Assembly (NCBI RefSeq): GCF_900659615.1
Contig: NZ_CAACUY010000006.1
Location: 1 to 64,000, forward strand
Source of the DNA: Actinomadura fibrosa
GTDB taxonomy: Bacteria > Actinomycetota > Actinomycetes > Streptosporangiales > Streptosporangiaceae
Reading direction: 5' to 3'
Length of the DNA: 64,000 nt
Positions 1-7,435 of the stretch are shown piece by piece. Position numbers and translations under genes: made by a program. Each line of letters starts with the position of its first letter. Positions within the stretch are counted from its first letter, which is position 1. The notes under the pieces were generated by a model. It searched no databases, had not been told where the DNA came from, and saw nothing but the letters and a program-made list of their open reading frames with translations.

Positions 1-182
1 GTCCGCGCGTCCAGTGTCCGGGTCGGGCTGGGCGCCTGGCGGCGGGCGTCCGGCGTCGTCGCGCCGTGGGGCAGGTTCGTCACGACCAGCGCGGCGGCCC
101 CGCCCGGGACGGCCGGACCGGCGGAAGCGGCCGGCGCGGCGGGTACGAGCGCGGCGATCAGGGCGGCGGCGAGCAGCTTCAC
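1..182 (-). CDS. Secreted protein, N-terminal fragment
   Basis: Only the first 60 codons lie in the window; the gene runs off the left edge. A GTG start (180-182) follows an AGGAG ribosome site at 4-5 nt. The product starts with Lys, then a hydrophobic Leu/Ala-rich stretch and an Ala-x-Ala-type site (PAASA), a clear Sec signal peptide. The mature start (GGAAALVVTNLPHG) loosely recalls the N-terminus of subtilisin-inhibitor-like (SSI) proteins of actinomycetes. That match is weak, because the conserved Cys residues would lie outside the window. Secretion is well supported; function is not. Confidence 0.6.
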   Translation of the reverse strand, partial: MKLLAAALIAALVPAAPAASAGPAVPGGAAALVVTNLPHGATTPDARRQAPSPTRTLDAR

Positions 183-368
183 GGCACTCCTAGGCGGGAC
201 GTTCGAACGCGGACGGAAACGAACTGAACACAGGGCGTTATCAAGAGGTATCAGAGTGAAGTCCTGCTGCGCGTGTGATCAAGGTAAATGCTTGCCGACC
301 GTTATCGACCTGTTTCGCTAAGTGACGCCCCGGTTCGGGGTGCGCGCGTCGGCGCAGGCAGGGGCCCG

Positions 369-374
369 TAGACT
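369..374 (+). promoter_or_regulatory. Candidate -10 of guaA
   Basis: TAGACT fits the actinobacterial TAnnnT -10 consensus and would place transcription start about 40 nt before the chosen guaA start. No convincing -35 was found. The rest of the 183-422 gap shows no gene. Confidence 0.35.
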
Positions 375-422
375 GGGGGTCCTTCCGCCGAATCCCGTCA
401 TGCCCTGCGAAAGGCGTTGTTG

Positions 423-1991
423 GTGGCCGCAGACCAGTCCTTTGACACCGTTCTCGTCGTCGACTTCGGCGCGCAGTACGCGCAGCTCATCGCGCGGCGC
501 GTCCGCGAGTGCCACGTGTTCAGCGAGATCGTGCCGTCCACCATGCCCGCCGCGGAGATGCTCGCCAAGAGGCCGAAGGCCATCATCCTGTCCGGCGGCC
601 CGTCCTCGGTGTACGAGGAGGGCGCCCCGATCGCCCCCGACGGGCTGTTCGACCTCGGCGTCCCGACGTTCGGCATCTGCTACGGCCACCAGGTGATGGC
701 CCAGGCCCTCGGCGGGACGGTCGAGAACTCCGACGTCGCCGAGTACGGCGGTGCCACCGTCGCGGTGACCGCGCCCGGCATGCTGTTCGCCGGGCTGCCG
801 CACGAGCAGGCGGTGTGGATGTCGCACCGCGACTTCGTCAGCAGCGCCCCCGCGGGCTTCACCGTCACCGCCAGCACCGACGTGACGCCCGTCGCCGGCA
901 TGGAGGACCGCGAGCGCGGCTTCTTCGGCGTCCAGTTCCACCCCGAGGTCCTCCACACCGAGCACGGCATGGAGATCCTCCGGCGGTTCCTCTACGAGGG
1001 CGCCGGCTGCCGTCCCAACTGGACGATGGTCAACATCGCGGACGAGTCGATCGAGGCCGTCCGCGAGCAGGTCGGCGGCAAGCGCGCGATCTGCGCCCTG
1101 TCCGGCGGCGTGGATTCCGCCGTCGCCGCCGCGCTCGTCCAGCGCGCCATCGGCGACCAGCTCACCTGCGTCTTCGTCGACCACGGGCTGCTGCGCAAGG
1201 GCGAGGCCGAGCAGGTCGAGAAGGACTTCGTCGCCGTCACCGGCGTCAACCTCCACGTCGTGGACGCGCAGGACCGCTTCCTCGCCGCCCTCGACGGCGT
1301 CACCGACCCCGAGGACAAGCGCAAGATCATCGGCCGCGAGTTCATCCGCGTCTTCGAGGAGGCCGCCCGGGAGATCGCCGGTGAGCAGGCCGCGGAGCCG
1401 GTCGAGTTCCTCGTCCAGGGCACCCTCTATCCGGACGTCGTCGAGTCCGGCGGCGGCACCGGCGCGGCCAACATCAAGTCCCACCACAACGTCGGCGGCC
1501 TCCCCGAGGACCTCCGCTTCGCGCTGGTCGAACCGCTCCGCACCCTCTTCAAGGACGAGGTCCGCGCGCTCGGCGAGCAGATCGGCCTGCCCCCCGAGAT
1601 CGTCTGGCGGCAGCCGTTCCCCGGCCCCGGCCTCGGCATCCGCATCATCGGCGCCGTCACCCGCGAGCGCCTCGACATCCTCCGCGAGGCCGACGCGATC
1701 GCCCGCGAGGAGCTGACCCGCGCGGGCCTCGACCGCGACATCTGGCAGTTCCCGGTCGTCCTCCTCGCCGACGTCCGCTCGGTCGGCGTGCAGGGCGACG
1801 GCCGCACCTACGGCCACCCGATCGTCCTGCGCCCCGTCACCAGCGAGGACGCCATGACCGCCGACTGGGCCCGCCTCCCGTACGAGCTGCTCCAGCGCAT
1901 CTCGACCCGCATCACCAACGAGGTCCGCGAGGTCAACCGCGTCGCCCTGGACATCACCTCGAAGCCCCCGGGCACCATCGAGTGGGAATGA
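423..1991 (+). CDS. guaA: GMP synthase (glutamine-hydrolysing)
   Basis: Makes GMP from XMP, ATP and glutamine, the last step of guanine nucleotide synthesis, in the cytoplasm. The N-terminal class I glutamine amidotransferase domain shows FGICYGHQ, with the nucleophile near Cys86, and FHPEV. The ATP-pyrophosphatase P-loop SGGVDSA lies near residue 226. The C-terminal dimerisation domain ends KPPGTIEWE, as is normal for GuaA. Length of about 522 residues is typical. TTG codons at 417 and 420 are in frame, but the GAAAGG ribosome site (409-414) is 8 nt from GTG 423, so that start is preferred. Convergent with ahpD. Confidence 0.97.
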   Translation: MAADQSFDTVLVVDFGAQYAQLIARRVRECHVFSEIVPSTMPAAEMLAKRPKAIILSGGPSSVYEEGAPIAPDGLFDLGVPTFGICYGHQVMAQALGGTVENSDVAEYGGATVAVTAPGMLFAGLPHEQAVWMSHRDFVSSAPAGFTVTASTDVTPVAGMEDRERGFFGVQFHPEVLHTEHGMEILRRFLYEGAGCRPNWTMVNIADESIEAVREQVGGKRAICALSGGVDSAVAAALVQRAIGDQLTCVFVDHGLLRKGEAEQVEKDFVAVTGVNLHVVDAQDRFLAALDGVTDPEDKRKIIGREFIRVFEEAAREIAGEQAAEPVEFLVQGTLYPDVVESGGGTGAANIKSHHNVGGLPEDLRFALVEPLRTLFKDEVRALGEQIGLPPEIVWRQPFPGPGLGIRIIGAVTRERLDILREADAIAREELTRAGLDRDIWQFPVVLLADVRSVGVQGDGRTYGHPIVLRPVTSEDAMTADWARLPYELLQRISTRITNEVREVNRVALDITSKPPGTIEWE

Positions 1992-2004
1992 CCCCAGACA
2001 CGCC

Positions 2005-2037
2005 GAAGGGCCCGGACGCACTGCGTCCGGGCCCTTC
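2005..2037. terminator. Bidirectional terminator between guaA and ahpD
   Basis: A 16-bp perfect inverted repeat (GAAGGGCCCGGACGCA and its complement) lies 14 nt after the guaA stop and 10 nt from the ahpD stop. There is no T-run, which is common for high-GC terminators. Its position between convergent genes supports a shared role. Confidence 0.85.
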
Positions 2038-2046
2038 CGGTTCCCG

Positions 2047-2589
2047 TCAGACGGTCGCGGGAGCCAGCGCAGCCTCCGCGTCCAGCGTCGCCGCCGTCGC
2101 GTTGACGATCGCGGCCACCCGCAGCGCCTCCTGGACGAGCTCGCGCGACAGTCCCGCCTCGCGGACGACCTTCTCGTGCGACTCCAGGCACCGGCCGCAC
2201 CCGTTGATCGCCGACACCGCCAGGCACCACAGCTCGAAGTCGACCTTGTCCACGCCGGGCCTGCCGATGATGCTCATCCGCAGCTTGGCGGGCAGCGTGG
2301 CGTACGTCTCGTCGCCGATCAGGTGCGTGGCGCGGTAGTACACGTTGTTCATCGCCATGATCGACGCGGCGCCCTTGGCGGCCTCGAACGCCTCCGCGGA
2401 CAGGTAGTCGCCCGCCTCCTCGGCCAGCTCGCGGATCACCGTCGTGCTGCGGGTCGCGAGCGCGCAGGCGAGGACCGTCCCCCACAGCTGCTGGTCGGTG
2501 AGCTGCGAGGTGGACGTCAGCGAACCGAGGTTCAGCTTGGTGTCCTTGGCGTACCCGGGCAGCGCGCCCTTCAGTGCGTCAACACTCAT
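2047..2589 (-). CDS. ahpD: Alkyl hydroperoxide reductase AhpD
   Basis: AhpD is the thiol partner of AhpC in actinobacteria: its CxxC pair passes electrons from lipoamide to AhpC for peroxide reduction. The motif CGRCLESH supplies the redox Cys pair (about 131 and 134) and the helper His (about 138). The 180-residue length is normal for the carboxymuconolactone decarboxylase-fold family. ATG 2589 (MSVDALKG) is chosen with AAAGGA 9 nt upstream; ATG 2595 is also possible. It follows ahpC by about 75 nt in the same direction, so the two form an operon with a hairpin between them. Confidence 0.95.
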   Translation of the reverse strand: MSVDALKGALPGYAKDTKLNLGSLTSTSQLTDQQLWGTVLACALATRSTTVIRELAEEAGDYLSAEAFEAAKGAASIMAMNNVYYRATHLIGDETYATLPAKLRMSIIGRPGVDKVDFELWCLAVSAINGCGRCLESHEKVVREAGLSRELVQEALRVAAIVNATAATLDAEAALAPATV

Positions 2590-2612
2590 GATCATGCGTC
2601 CTTTCCTGCGGA

Positions 2613-2642
2613 CGGCCGGCCGCGAGGTACCGCGGCCGGCCG
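2613..2642 (-). terminator. Hairpin between ahpC and ahpD
   Basis: A 12-bp GC stem (CGGCCGGCCGCG and its complement) with a 6-nt loop fills the gap between the two genes. It could act as a partial terminator or RNA stabiliser that sets ahpC above ahpD; function is inferred. Confidence 0.6.
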
Positions 2643-2664
2643 CCGTCGTCCGTCCTGCGGGAGG

Positions 2665-3216
2665 TCAGACGCCGGCCATCAGCTTGGTGGCGTCCAGGGT
2701 GCTCTCGCCCTTGTTCCAGTTGCAGGGGCACAGCTCGTCGCTCTGGAGCGCGTCGAGGACCCGCAGGACCTCCTTGACGTTCCGGCCGACGGAGCCCGCC
2801 GTCACCATGGAGAACTGGATCTCGTTGTTCGGGTCGACGATGTACGTCGCGCGCTGCGCCACGCCGTCCTCGGTGAGGATGCCGAGCGCGGAGACCAGCT
2901 CCCGGTTGAGGTCCGACAGCATCGGGAACGGCAGGTCGCGCAGGTCCGGGTGGTCCTTGCGCCACGCGAAGTGGACGAACTCGTTGTCCACGGACGCGCC
3001 GAGCACCTGCGCGTCCCGGTCGGCGAAGTCCTCGTTCAGCCGCCCGAACTCAGCGATCTCCGTCGGACAGATGAAAGTAAAGTCCTTGGGCCAAAAAAAG
3101 ATGACCTTCCAGCCTTCGTACGTCTTGTGGGTGATTGTCTCGAATGCCTTGTCGGCGTCGAGAGAGACGCAGGCGGTCAGCTCGAATTCGGGGAACTGGT
3201 CTCCGACGGTAAGCAC
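2665..3216 (-). CDS. ahpC: Peroxiredoxin AhpC
   Basis: A 2-Cys peroxiredoxin that reduces hydrogen peroxide, organic peroxides and peroxynitrite. The peroxidatic Cys (about 50) lies in FTFICPTE and the C-terminal Cys residues (about 163 and 165) in ELCPCNWNKGE. This resembles mycobacterial AhpC, which has three redox cysteines. The reading frame extends upstream, but GTG 3216 (VLTVGDQFPEFEL) has a GGGAG ribosome site and gives the usual 183 residues. It is transcribed toward ahpD. A candidate OxyR box lies about 110 nt upstream. Confidence 0.96.
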   Translation of the reverse strand: MLTVGDQFPEFELTACVSLDADKAFETITHKTYEGWKVIFFWPKDFTFICPTEIAEFGRLNEDFADRDAQVLGASVDNEFVHFAWRKDHPDLRDLPFPMLSDLNRELVSALGILTEDGVAQRATYIVDPNNEIQFSMVTAGSVGRNVKEVLRVLDALQSDELCPCNWNKGESTLDATKLMAGV

Positions 3217-3248
3217 AGTGCTCCCTCTGCTGGTCTGGATCGTGTGAG

Positions 3249-3265
3249 CGCCGCCTGAGGCGGCG
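3249..3265 (-). other. 5' UTR hairpin of ahpC
   Basis: Seven-bp arms CGCCGCC/GGCGGCG around a TGA loop, between the candidate OxyR box and the ahpC start. It may be an RNA stem in the leader; no known regulatory class was recognised. Confidence 0.3.
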
Positions 3266-3326
3266 GGATGCGTTCGATGTTGCCGCAACTCTCCGTGCCG
3301 GGCCAATCACTTCGACACCTCAGTCC

Positions 3327-3343
3327 GATAGGAACCGCTTATC
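3327..3343. promoter_or_regulatory. Candidate OxyR operator upstream of ahpC
   Basis: GATA-N9-TATC (GATAGGAACCGCTTATC) has the partly palindromic T-N11-A form of LysR-family sites. It resembles the TTATC/GATAA half-sites described for OxyR at mycobacterial oxyR-ahpC promoters. It is centred about 119 nt upstream of the ahpC start. The rest of the 3217-3507 gap has no gene. Confidence 0.45.
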
Positions 3344-3507
3344 AGTCGCGGCAACGCCGCGCTGTCCAGGCGATCGGTCCGCGATGGACGGGTGAAACGC
3401 GGCCGCGTGATGAGGAAGATCACACCGAACTCGGCCCTGGCCTGCTGAAACGGGTGAACGGGGAGTATCCGAAGCAACTCGTCCGCAACGAGAACGGAAC
3501 TACCCTT

Positions 3508-5103
3508 CTACTGCCACACGATCTCGATGAGCTCCGGTTTGAACGGCTGCCGTCCCCTGCCCTGGGGATGGACGACGGCGGCCCGGATGCTCCGCTTGAG
3601 ATGCTGCTTCTTCTCGGCGATCGTGTAGTCCTGCCATTGTCTCAGCAGCGTGGGGTACTCGGTTCTGCGCTTCACCTTGGACGCCTGGAGCGCGCGCCGT
3701 TCATCGCTCAGCCTCAGCCGCTCGCTTTCCAGTTCCTCGATGAGGTCCAGCGCGAGGGAGAGCGGGATGCGTTCGGCCTTTCGGCGCTCATTGATGGCGT
3801 CCATCTCCTTCTCGATCGCCGTCAGGCGCTCGACGTGTACCGACTCGACGACCAGGGATGCGACGACCGGCTCGTCGAGGGAGCGGCGGACCTCGTCAAG
3901 GAATTCCGTTTCGACGAGAGCCTCGACGAGAGGGCCGACCCGGCTCACGCCGCCGCAGCCACCGAGGCTGCTGAGGCATGCGTACCGGTACCCGTAGCGC
4001 TCGAACGAGGGGCTGGCCTTGCTGTACCAGTTGGCGGTGAGGGGGAACATGCATCTGCCGCAGCGGGCGACGCCGGCGAGCAAGTACTTCTCGGAGGTGT
4101 CGTGCGGTTCGGCGAGTCCGTCCCTGCGCTCCTTCTTGCGCTCCGCGATCGTCCTGACGCAGGCCGCCCACTCCTCGGGGGTGACGATCGGTTCCCATGG
4201 CCCGCGTACCGGCTCGCCGTCCCTGTAGACGACGTGGTCGGGCATCCACGGTCTGGTCTTGCGGTTCCGGCGCTCGGATTGAGGCAGGTGTGTCATATAC
4301 CCGCAATTGCGTGGATTCGCCAGGATTGCTTCGACTGTGGAGTGCTCGAAGGGCATGTCCCGTTCGCCGTGTCTCTCCTTACCCTTCCTTGTCTGCCGCT
4401 TCTTGTGGCCCAGGGTGAACCACTCCCTGCGAACGGTTCCGACCTTTTTCCCGCCGGGCACAGCACGGATCGCGGACGCCAGATGTGCGGCCTCTTCGGG
4501 ATGGAGGCTGAGCCGGTCGTCCGCCCAGCCGAACGGACGCGGGGTGCCGCCCATGATGCCGCGTTCCGCCAAGCGCTTCCGCTTACGGGCGACTCGTCGG
4601 CCGGCATTGGCGGCCTCAATGCCGGCCATGGTGGCCTGCATCGTGAACATGGCACGACCCTCCTGCGTGGAGAGGTCGACACTTCCGCTCAGCGAGAGTC
4701 CGACCAGTGTCGGGTTCATCTGGTACAGGCGGTTGACGCGGGCAGCGTCGTACTCCTGCCGAGCGAGACGGTCGGAATGGTAGAAGAGGATGCCTCGGAG
4801 CATCTCCGTCTGGAGGTCTACGAGCATCCGCTCGAAGCCGTCCCGGACGGTGAACGGGTCGGTCGCCGACGTGTCGTTGTCGTCATAGACCTCGGCTACG
4901 GTCCAGCCCAGTTCGGCGGCCAGCCCTTCCAACTCCTCCCGCTGCGCACTCACCTCCTCCCCGATCTCGCGCCAGGGTGCCGCTCTGGATCGCATGCCCT
5001 TGTCTTCTGAGATGCGAAGATACAATCCGACCGTTATTCCTCGAATGGTACTCGCTGAGGAGATCGGCGACAGGGCTTCGGGTGATGTGTCGTGGGGGGA
5101 CAT
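3508..5103 (-). CDS. Large serine recombinase
   Basis: A site-specific DNA integrase or excisionase of the large serine recombinase type, about 531 residues. The N-terminal resolvase domain begins VGLYLRISED, with the nucleophile near Ser32, and holds the DRLARQ arginine region. A long basic helix (GRRVARKRKRLAERG) leads to the recombinase domain. A zinc-ribbon Cys set follows (CGRC, then YAC and GGCGG), then a Glu/Arg-rich coiled coil and a basic tail. ATG 5103 is chosen because it gives the normal N-terminus; no strong ribosome site is seen. No other phage or plasmid genes are beside it. It separates ahpC from oxyR, so it is probably the remnant of an inserted element. Confidence 0.9.
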   Translation of the reverse strand: MSPHDTSPEALSPISSASTIRGITVGLYLRISEDKGMRSRAAPWREIGEEVSAQREELEGLAAELGWTVAEVYDDNDTSATDPFTVRDGFERMLVDLQTEMLRGILFYHSDRLARQEYDAARVNRLYQMNPTLVGLSLSGSVDLSTQEGRAMFTMQATMAGIEAANAGRRVARKRKRLAERGIMGGTPRPFGWADDRLSLHPEEAAHLASAIRAVPGGKKVGTVRREWFTLGHKKRQTRKGKERHGERDMPFEHSTVEAILANPRNCGYMTHLPQSERRNRKTRPWMPDHVVYRDGEPVRGPWEPIVTPEEWAACVRTIAERKKERRDGLAEPHDTSEKYLLAGVARCGRCMFPLTANWYSKASPSFERYGYRYACLSSLGGCGGVSRVGPLVEALVETEFLDEVRRSLDEPVVASLVVESVHVERLTAIEKEMDAINERRKAERIPLSLALDLIEELESERLRLSDERRALQASKVKRRTEYPTLLRQWQDYTIAEKKQHLKRSIRAAVVHPQGRGRQPFKPELIEIVWQ

Positions 5104-5171
5104 GATTCGGACGCTAGCAGCCGGACGAATCCGGTTGGCTCCAAATGCAGGAAAGGCGCGCGCCACTTAGT

Positions 5172-5214
5172 CGAATCTGTATGGATTCGTCTTGATATGA
5201 CCTACGAGTGTAGG
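5172..5214. repeat. Two inverted repeats upstream of the recombinase
   Basis: CGAATC-N6-GATTCG (5172-5189) and CCTAC-GAGT-GTAGG (5201-5214) lie in a lower-GC gap 70-110 nt before the recombinase start. Such sites can be operators or parts of attachment sites; which one cannot be told here. Confidence 0.4.
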
Positions 5215-5223
5215 TGCAGATGG

Positions 5224-6072
5224 TTACTCGGGGTTTTGCCATCTGGGGGCTAGCGGGGCCCATTTGTCTAGTTGGGTTAGGAGGTCTGGCTCGGTTCCGG
5301 ATGGTAGGAGGAGTAGGCAGCGGTCTATGCCGGCGTTGGCTAGTGTGTCCAGGGTTCGGGTGTCCGGTGGGGTGTTGAACACCGTGATCGGGAGCGCTGC
5401 TCGGCCCGCGTCGGCGGCGCGTTGGCGTAGTGTCTGGGCGCGTTTGCTCAGCTGGTCGGCGTCGGCTAGTCCTTCGCACTGGGGCAGCCAGCCGTCGCCG
5501 AATGCCAGGACGCGGTCTTCCGTGCCCGGGCCGTTGCCTGCGACGAGGACCGGTGGGTGCGGTCGCTGGAGTGGCTTGGGCCACGACCAGATCGGCTCGA
5601 AGTCGACGTGGTCTCCGTGGAACTCGGCTTCGTCGGTGGTCCAGATCTGGCGCATCGCCAGCACGCGTTCGGCGAGCAGGGCCATCCGGGTGCGGGGGTC
5701 GGTGCCGTGGTTGGCCAGTTCCTCGCGGTTCCAGCCCGCGCCGACGCCGAACACGAAGCGGCCGCCCGACAGGCGGTCGAGGCAGGCGACCTCCTTGGCC
5801 GTGATGATCGGGTCCCGTTGCGTCACCAGGCACACTCCGGTGCCGAGTGTGAGGGTGCGGGTGGCCGCGGCGACCGCCGACAGCGCCACGAATGGGTCGT
5901 AGGTTTCGGCGTAGCCCCGGGTGGAGGTTCCGTCCCTCCGCCGGCTGCGCACGGGGATGTGCGTGTGTTCGGGGAAGAAGAGGGACTCGAATCCGCGTTC
6001 CTCGACCGCGCGGCCGAGCGCGGGAGGTTCCATGCCGTAGGTGCCGGCGAAGGTGGTTAAGCCAATGTCCAC
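5224..6072 (-). CDS. LLM-class F420-dependent oxidoreductase
   Basis: A luciferase-like monooxygenase-fold (TIM barrel) enzyme of 282 residues, expected to use reduced F420 or flavin. The N-terminus MDIGLTTFAGTYG, the FFPEHTHIP segment, the LTLGTGVCLV strand and the block RDPIITAKEVACLDRLSGGRFVFGVGAGWN are typical of actinobacterial F420-dependent members. GTG start at 6072. It lies between the recombinase and the divergent oxyR-like gene, so it may have come with the insertion or be an older neighbour. Substrate unknown. Confidence 0.85.
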   Translation of the reverse strand: MDIGLTTFAGTYGMEPPALGRAVEERGFESLFFPEHTHIPVRSRRRDGTSTRGYAETYDPFVALSAVAAATRTLTLGTGVCLVTQRDPIITAKEVACLDRLSGGRFVFGVGAGWNREELANHGTDPRTRMALLAERVLAMRQIWTTDEAEFHGDHVDFEPIWSWPKPLQRPHPPVLVAGNGPGTEDRVLAFGDGWLPQCEGLADADQLSKRAQTLRQRAADAGRAALPITVFNTPPDTRTLDTLANAGIDRCLLLLPSGTEPDLLTQLDKWAPLAPRWQNPE

Positions 6073-6292
6073 GGCGACACCCTAGAGAAGCGGGTTCCTG
6101 GCCACAAAGGGTTTTTGTCCGATCCGATACGGGGCGTTGAGGTCCTGTGGACGGCGGGACGTCCGGCGCCGCGCACGGACGCCGAGTGAGGGTGCGGAAC
6201 GTCACTGGTGCCCAGGGGGTTCGTGGGGCTCTTGTGGGGACTTGACCAGGTAACTTTCTCTGAGGGTCGGCGGGGTGTTCGGGGGGTCCTGG

Positions 6293-7222
6293 GTGAGCGG
6301 CGGGCGGCCTTCGGTTGCTCAGTTGCGGGCGTTCGTGGCGCTTGCCGAGCATCTGCACTTCCGGGACGCGGCGGCGGCGCTGCGGATGAGCCAGCCGGCG
6401 CTGTCGGGGGCGGTGGCGGCGCTGGAGGAGACGCTCGGCGCGCGGCTCGTGGAGCGGACGACGCGGAGGGTGCTGCTGACGCCGGCGGGGGAGCGGGTCG
6501 CGCGGCGGGCGGAGGCCGTGCTGGCGGAGCTCGACCGGATGGTCGAGGAGGTCAGGGCGGTGCGGGGGCCGCTGGTGGGGCCGCTCAGGGTGGGGGTGAT
6601 CCCGACCGTGGCGCCGTATCTGCTGCCGGTGGTGCTGCCGAGGCTCGCCGAGGAGTTCCCGGATCTGGACCTGTCGGTGCGCGAGGAGCAGACGGAGCAC
6701 ATCGTCGCGGAGTTGCTCGCGGGACGGCTGGACGTGGTGCTGCTGGCGCTGCCCGTCCGGGTTCCGGGGGTGACGGAGGTGCCGCTGTATGACGAGGACT
6801 TCGTGCTGGTGACACCGTCCTCGCTGAAGCTGGACGAGCCCGTGCCGCGGGCGGCGCTCCGGGAGCTGGACGTCATCCTGCTGAACGAGGGGCACTGCCT
6901 GCGCGACCAGGCCTTGGAGGTGTGCCGCGAGGTGGGGGCCGGGGCGACGGCCACGACGTACGCGACGAGCCTGGCGACGCTGGTCCAGCTCGTGGCCGGG
7001 GGGCTGGGCGCCACGCTGGTCCCGGAGACCGCGCTGCCGGTGGAGACGCGGCGGGCGCCGGATCTCGCGCCGCGCCGGTTCGCGCCGCCGGCGCCGTCGC
7101 GGCGGGTCGGGCTCGCGTTCCGGACGGCGTCGCCGCGCGCGGGCGAGTTCGAGGCGCTGGCCGGGTGCATCCGCGCCGCGGTCGGCCCGCTGCTTTCCGA
7201 GCCGGGCGTCCGTTCCGCGTGA
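6293..7222 (+). CDS. oxyR: OxyR-like LysR-family peroxide sensor
   Basis: A LysR-type regulator with an N-terminal winged helix-turn-helix (residues about 5-65, AAALRMSQPALSGAVAALE). It carries GHCLRDQALEVC: Cys202 and Cys211 are nine residues apart in the same context as the peroxide-sensing Cys199/Cys208 of E. coli OxyR. This makes it an OxyR rather than a generic LysR protein. GTG 6293 follows a G-rich ribosome site at 6-7 nt; a start at 6275 is possible. It is divergent from ahpC but more than 3 kb away because two genes intervene. It is expected to activate ahpCD when oxidised. Confidence 0.88.
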   Translation: MSGGRPSVAQLRAFVALAEHLHFRDAAAALRMSQPALSGAVAALEETLGARLVERTTRRVLLTPAGERVARRAEAVLAELDRMVEEVRAVRGPLVGPLRVGVIPTVAPYLLPVVLPRLAEEFPDLDLSVREEQTEHIVAELLAGRLDVVLLALPVRVPGVTEVPLYDEDFVLVTPSSLKLDEPVPRAALRELDVILLNEGHCLRDQALEVCREVGAGATATTYATSLATLVQLVAGGLGATLVPETALPVETRRAPDLAPRRFAPPAPSRRVGLAFRTASPRAGEFEALAGCIRAAVGPLLSEPGVRSA

Positions 7223-7435
7223 GAATGCGCGGGCGTTCGCCGAAGGGGCGCCGGGGGCGCAAGGTCAGCGCGCGGTAAACGCGGGCCAGGGCGGGTCAAG
7301 TCTGCGTCAGGTGACGGACTGGCAATCGCGATGCGGTTACCCGTCGTGGCGTTCGGTCACCATTCTCTGTGGGGCGAGGTTTCCGTCGGACCGCTCTCCG
7401 GGGCGGCACTTCGCGCGACCGTTCTGGAGGCCGGA

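Noticed and set aside
318-2021. 567-residue open frame antisense to guaA
   Set aside because: Shadow of a high-GC gene; composition is Gly/Ala/Asp/Arg-rich with no domain, and guaA is certain.
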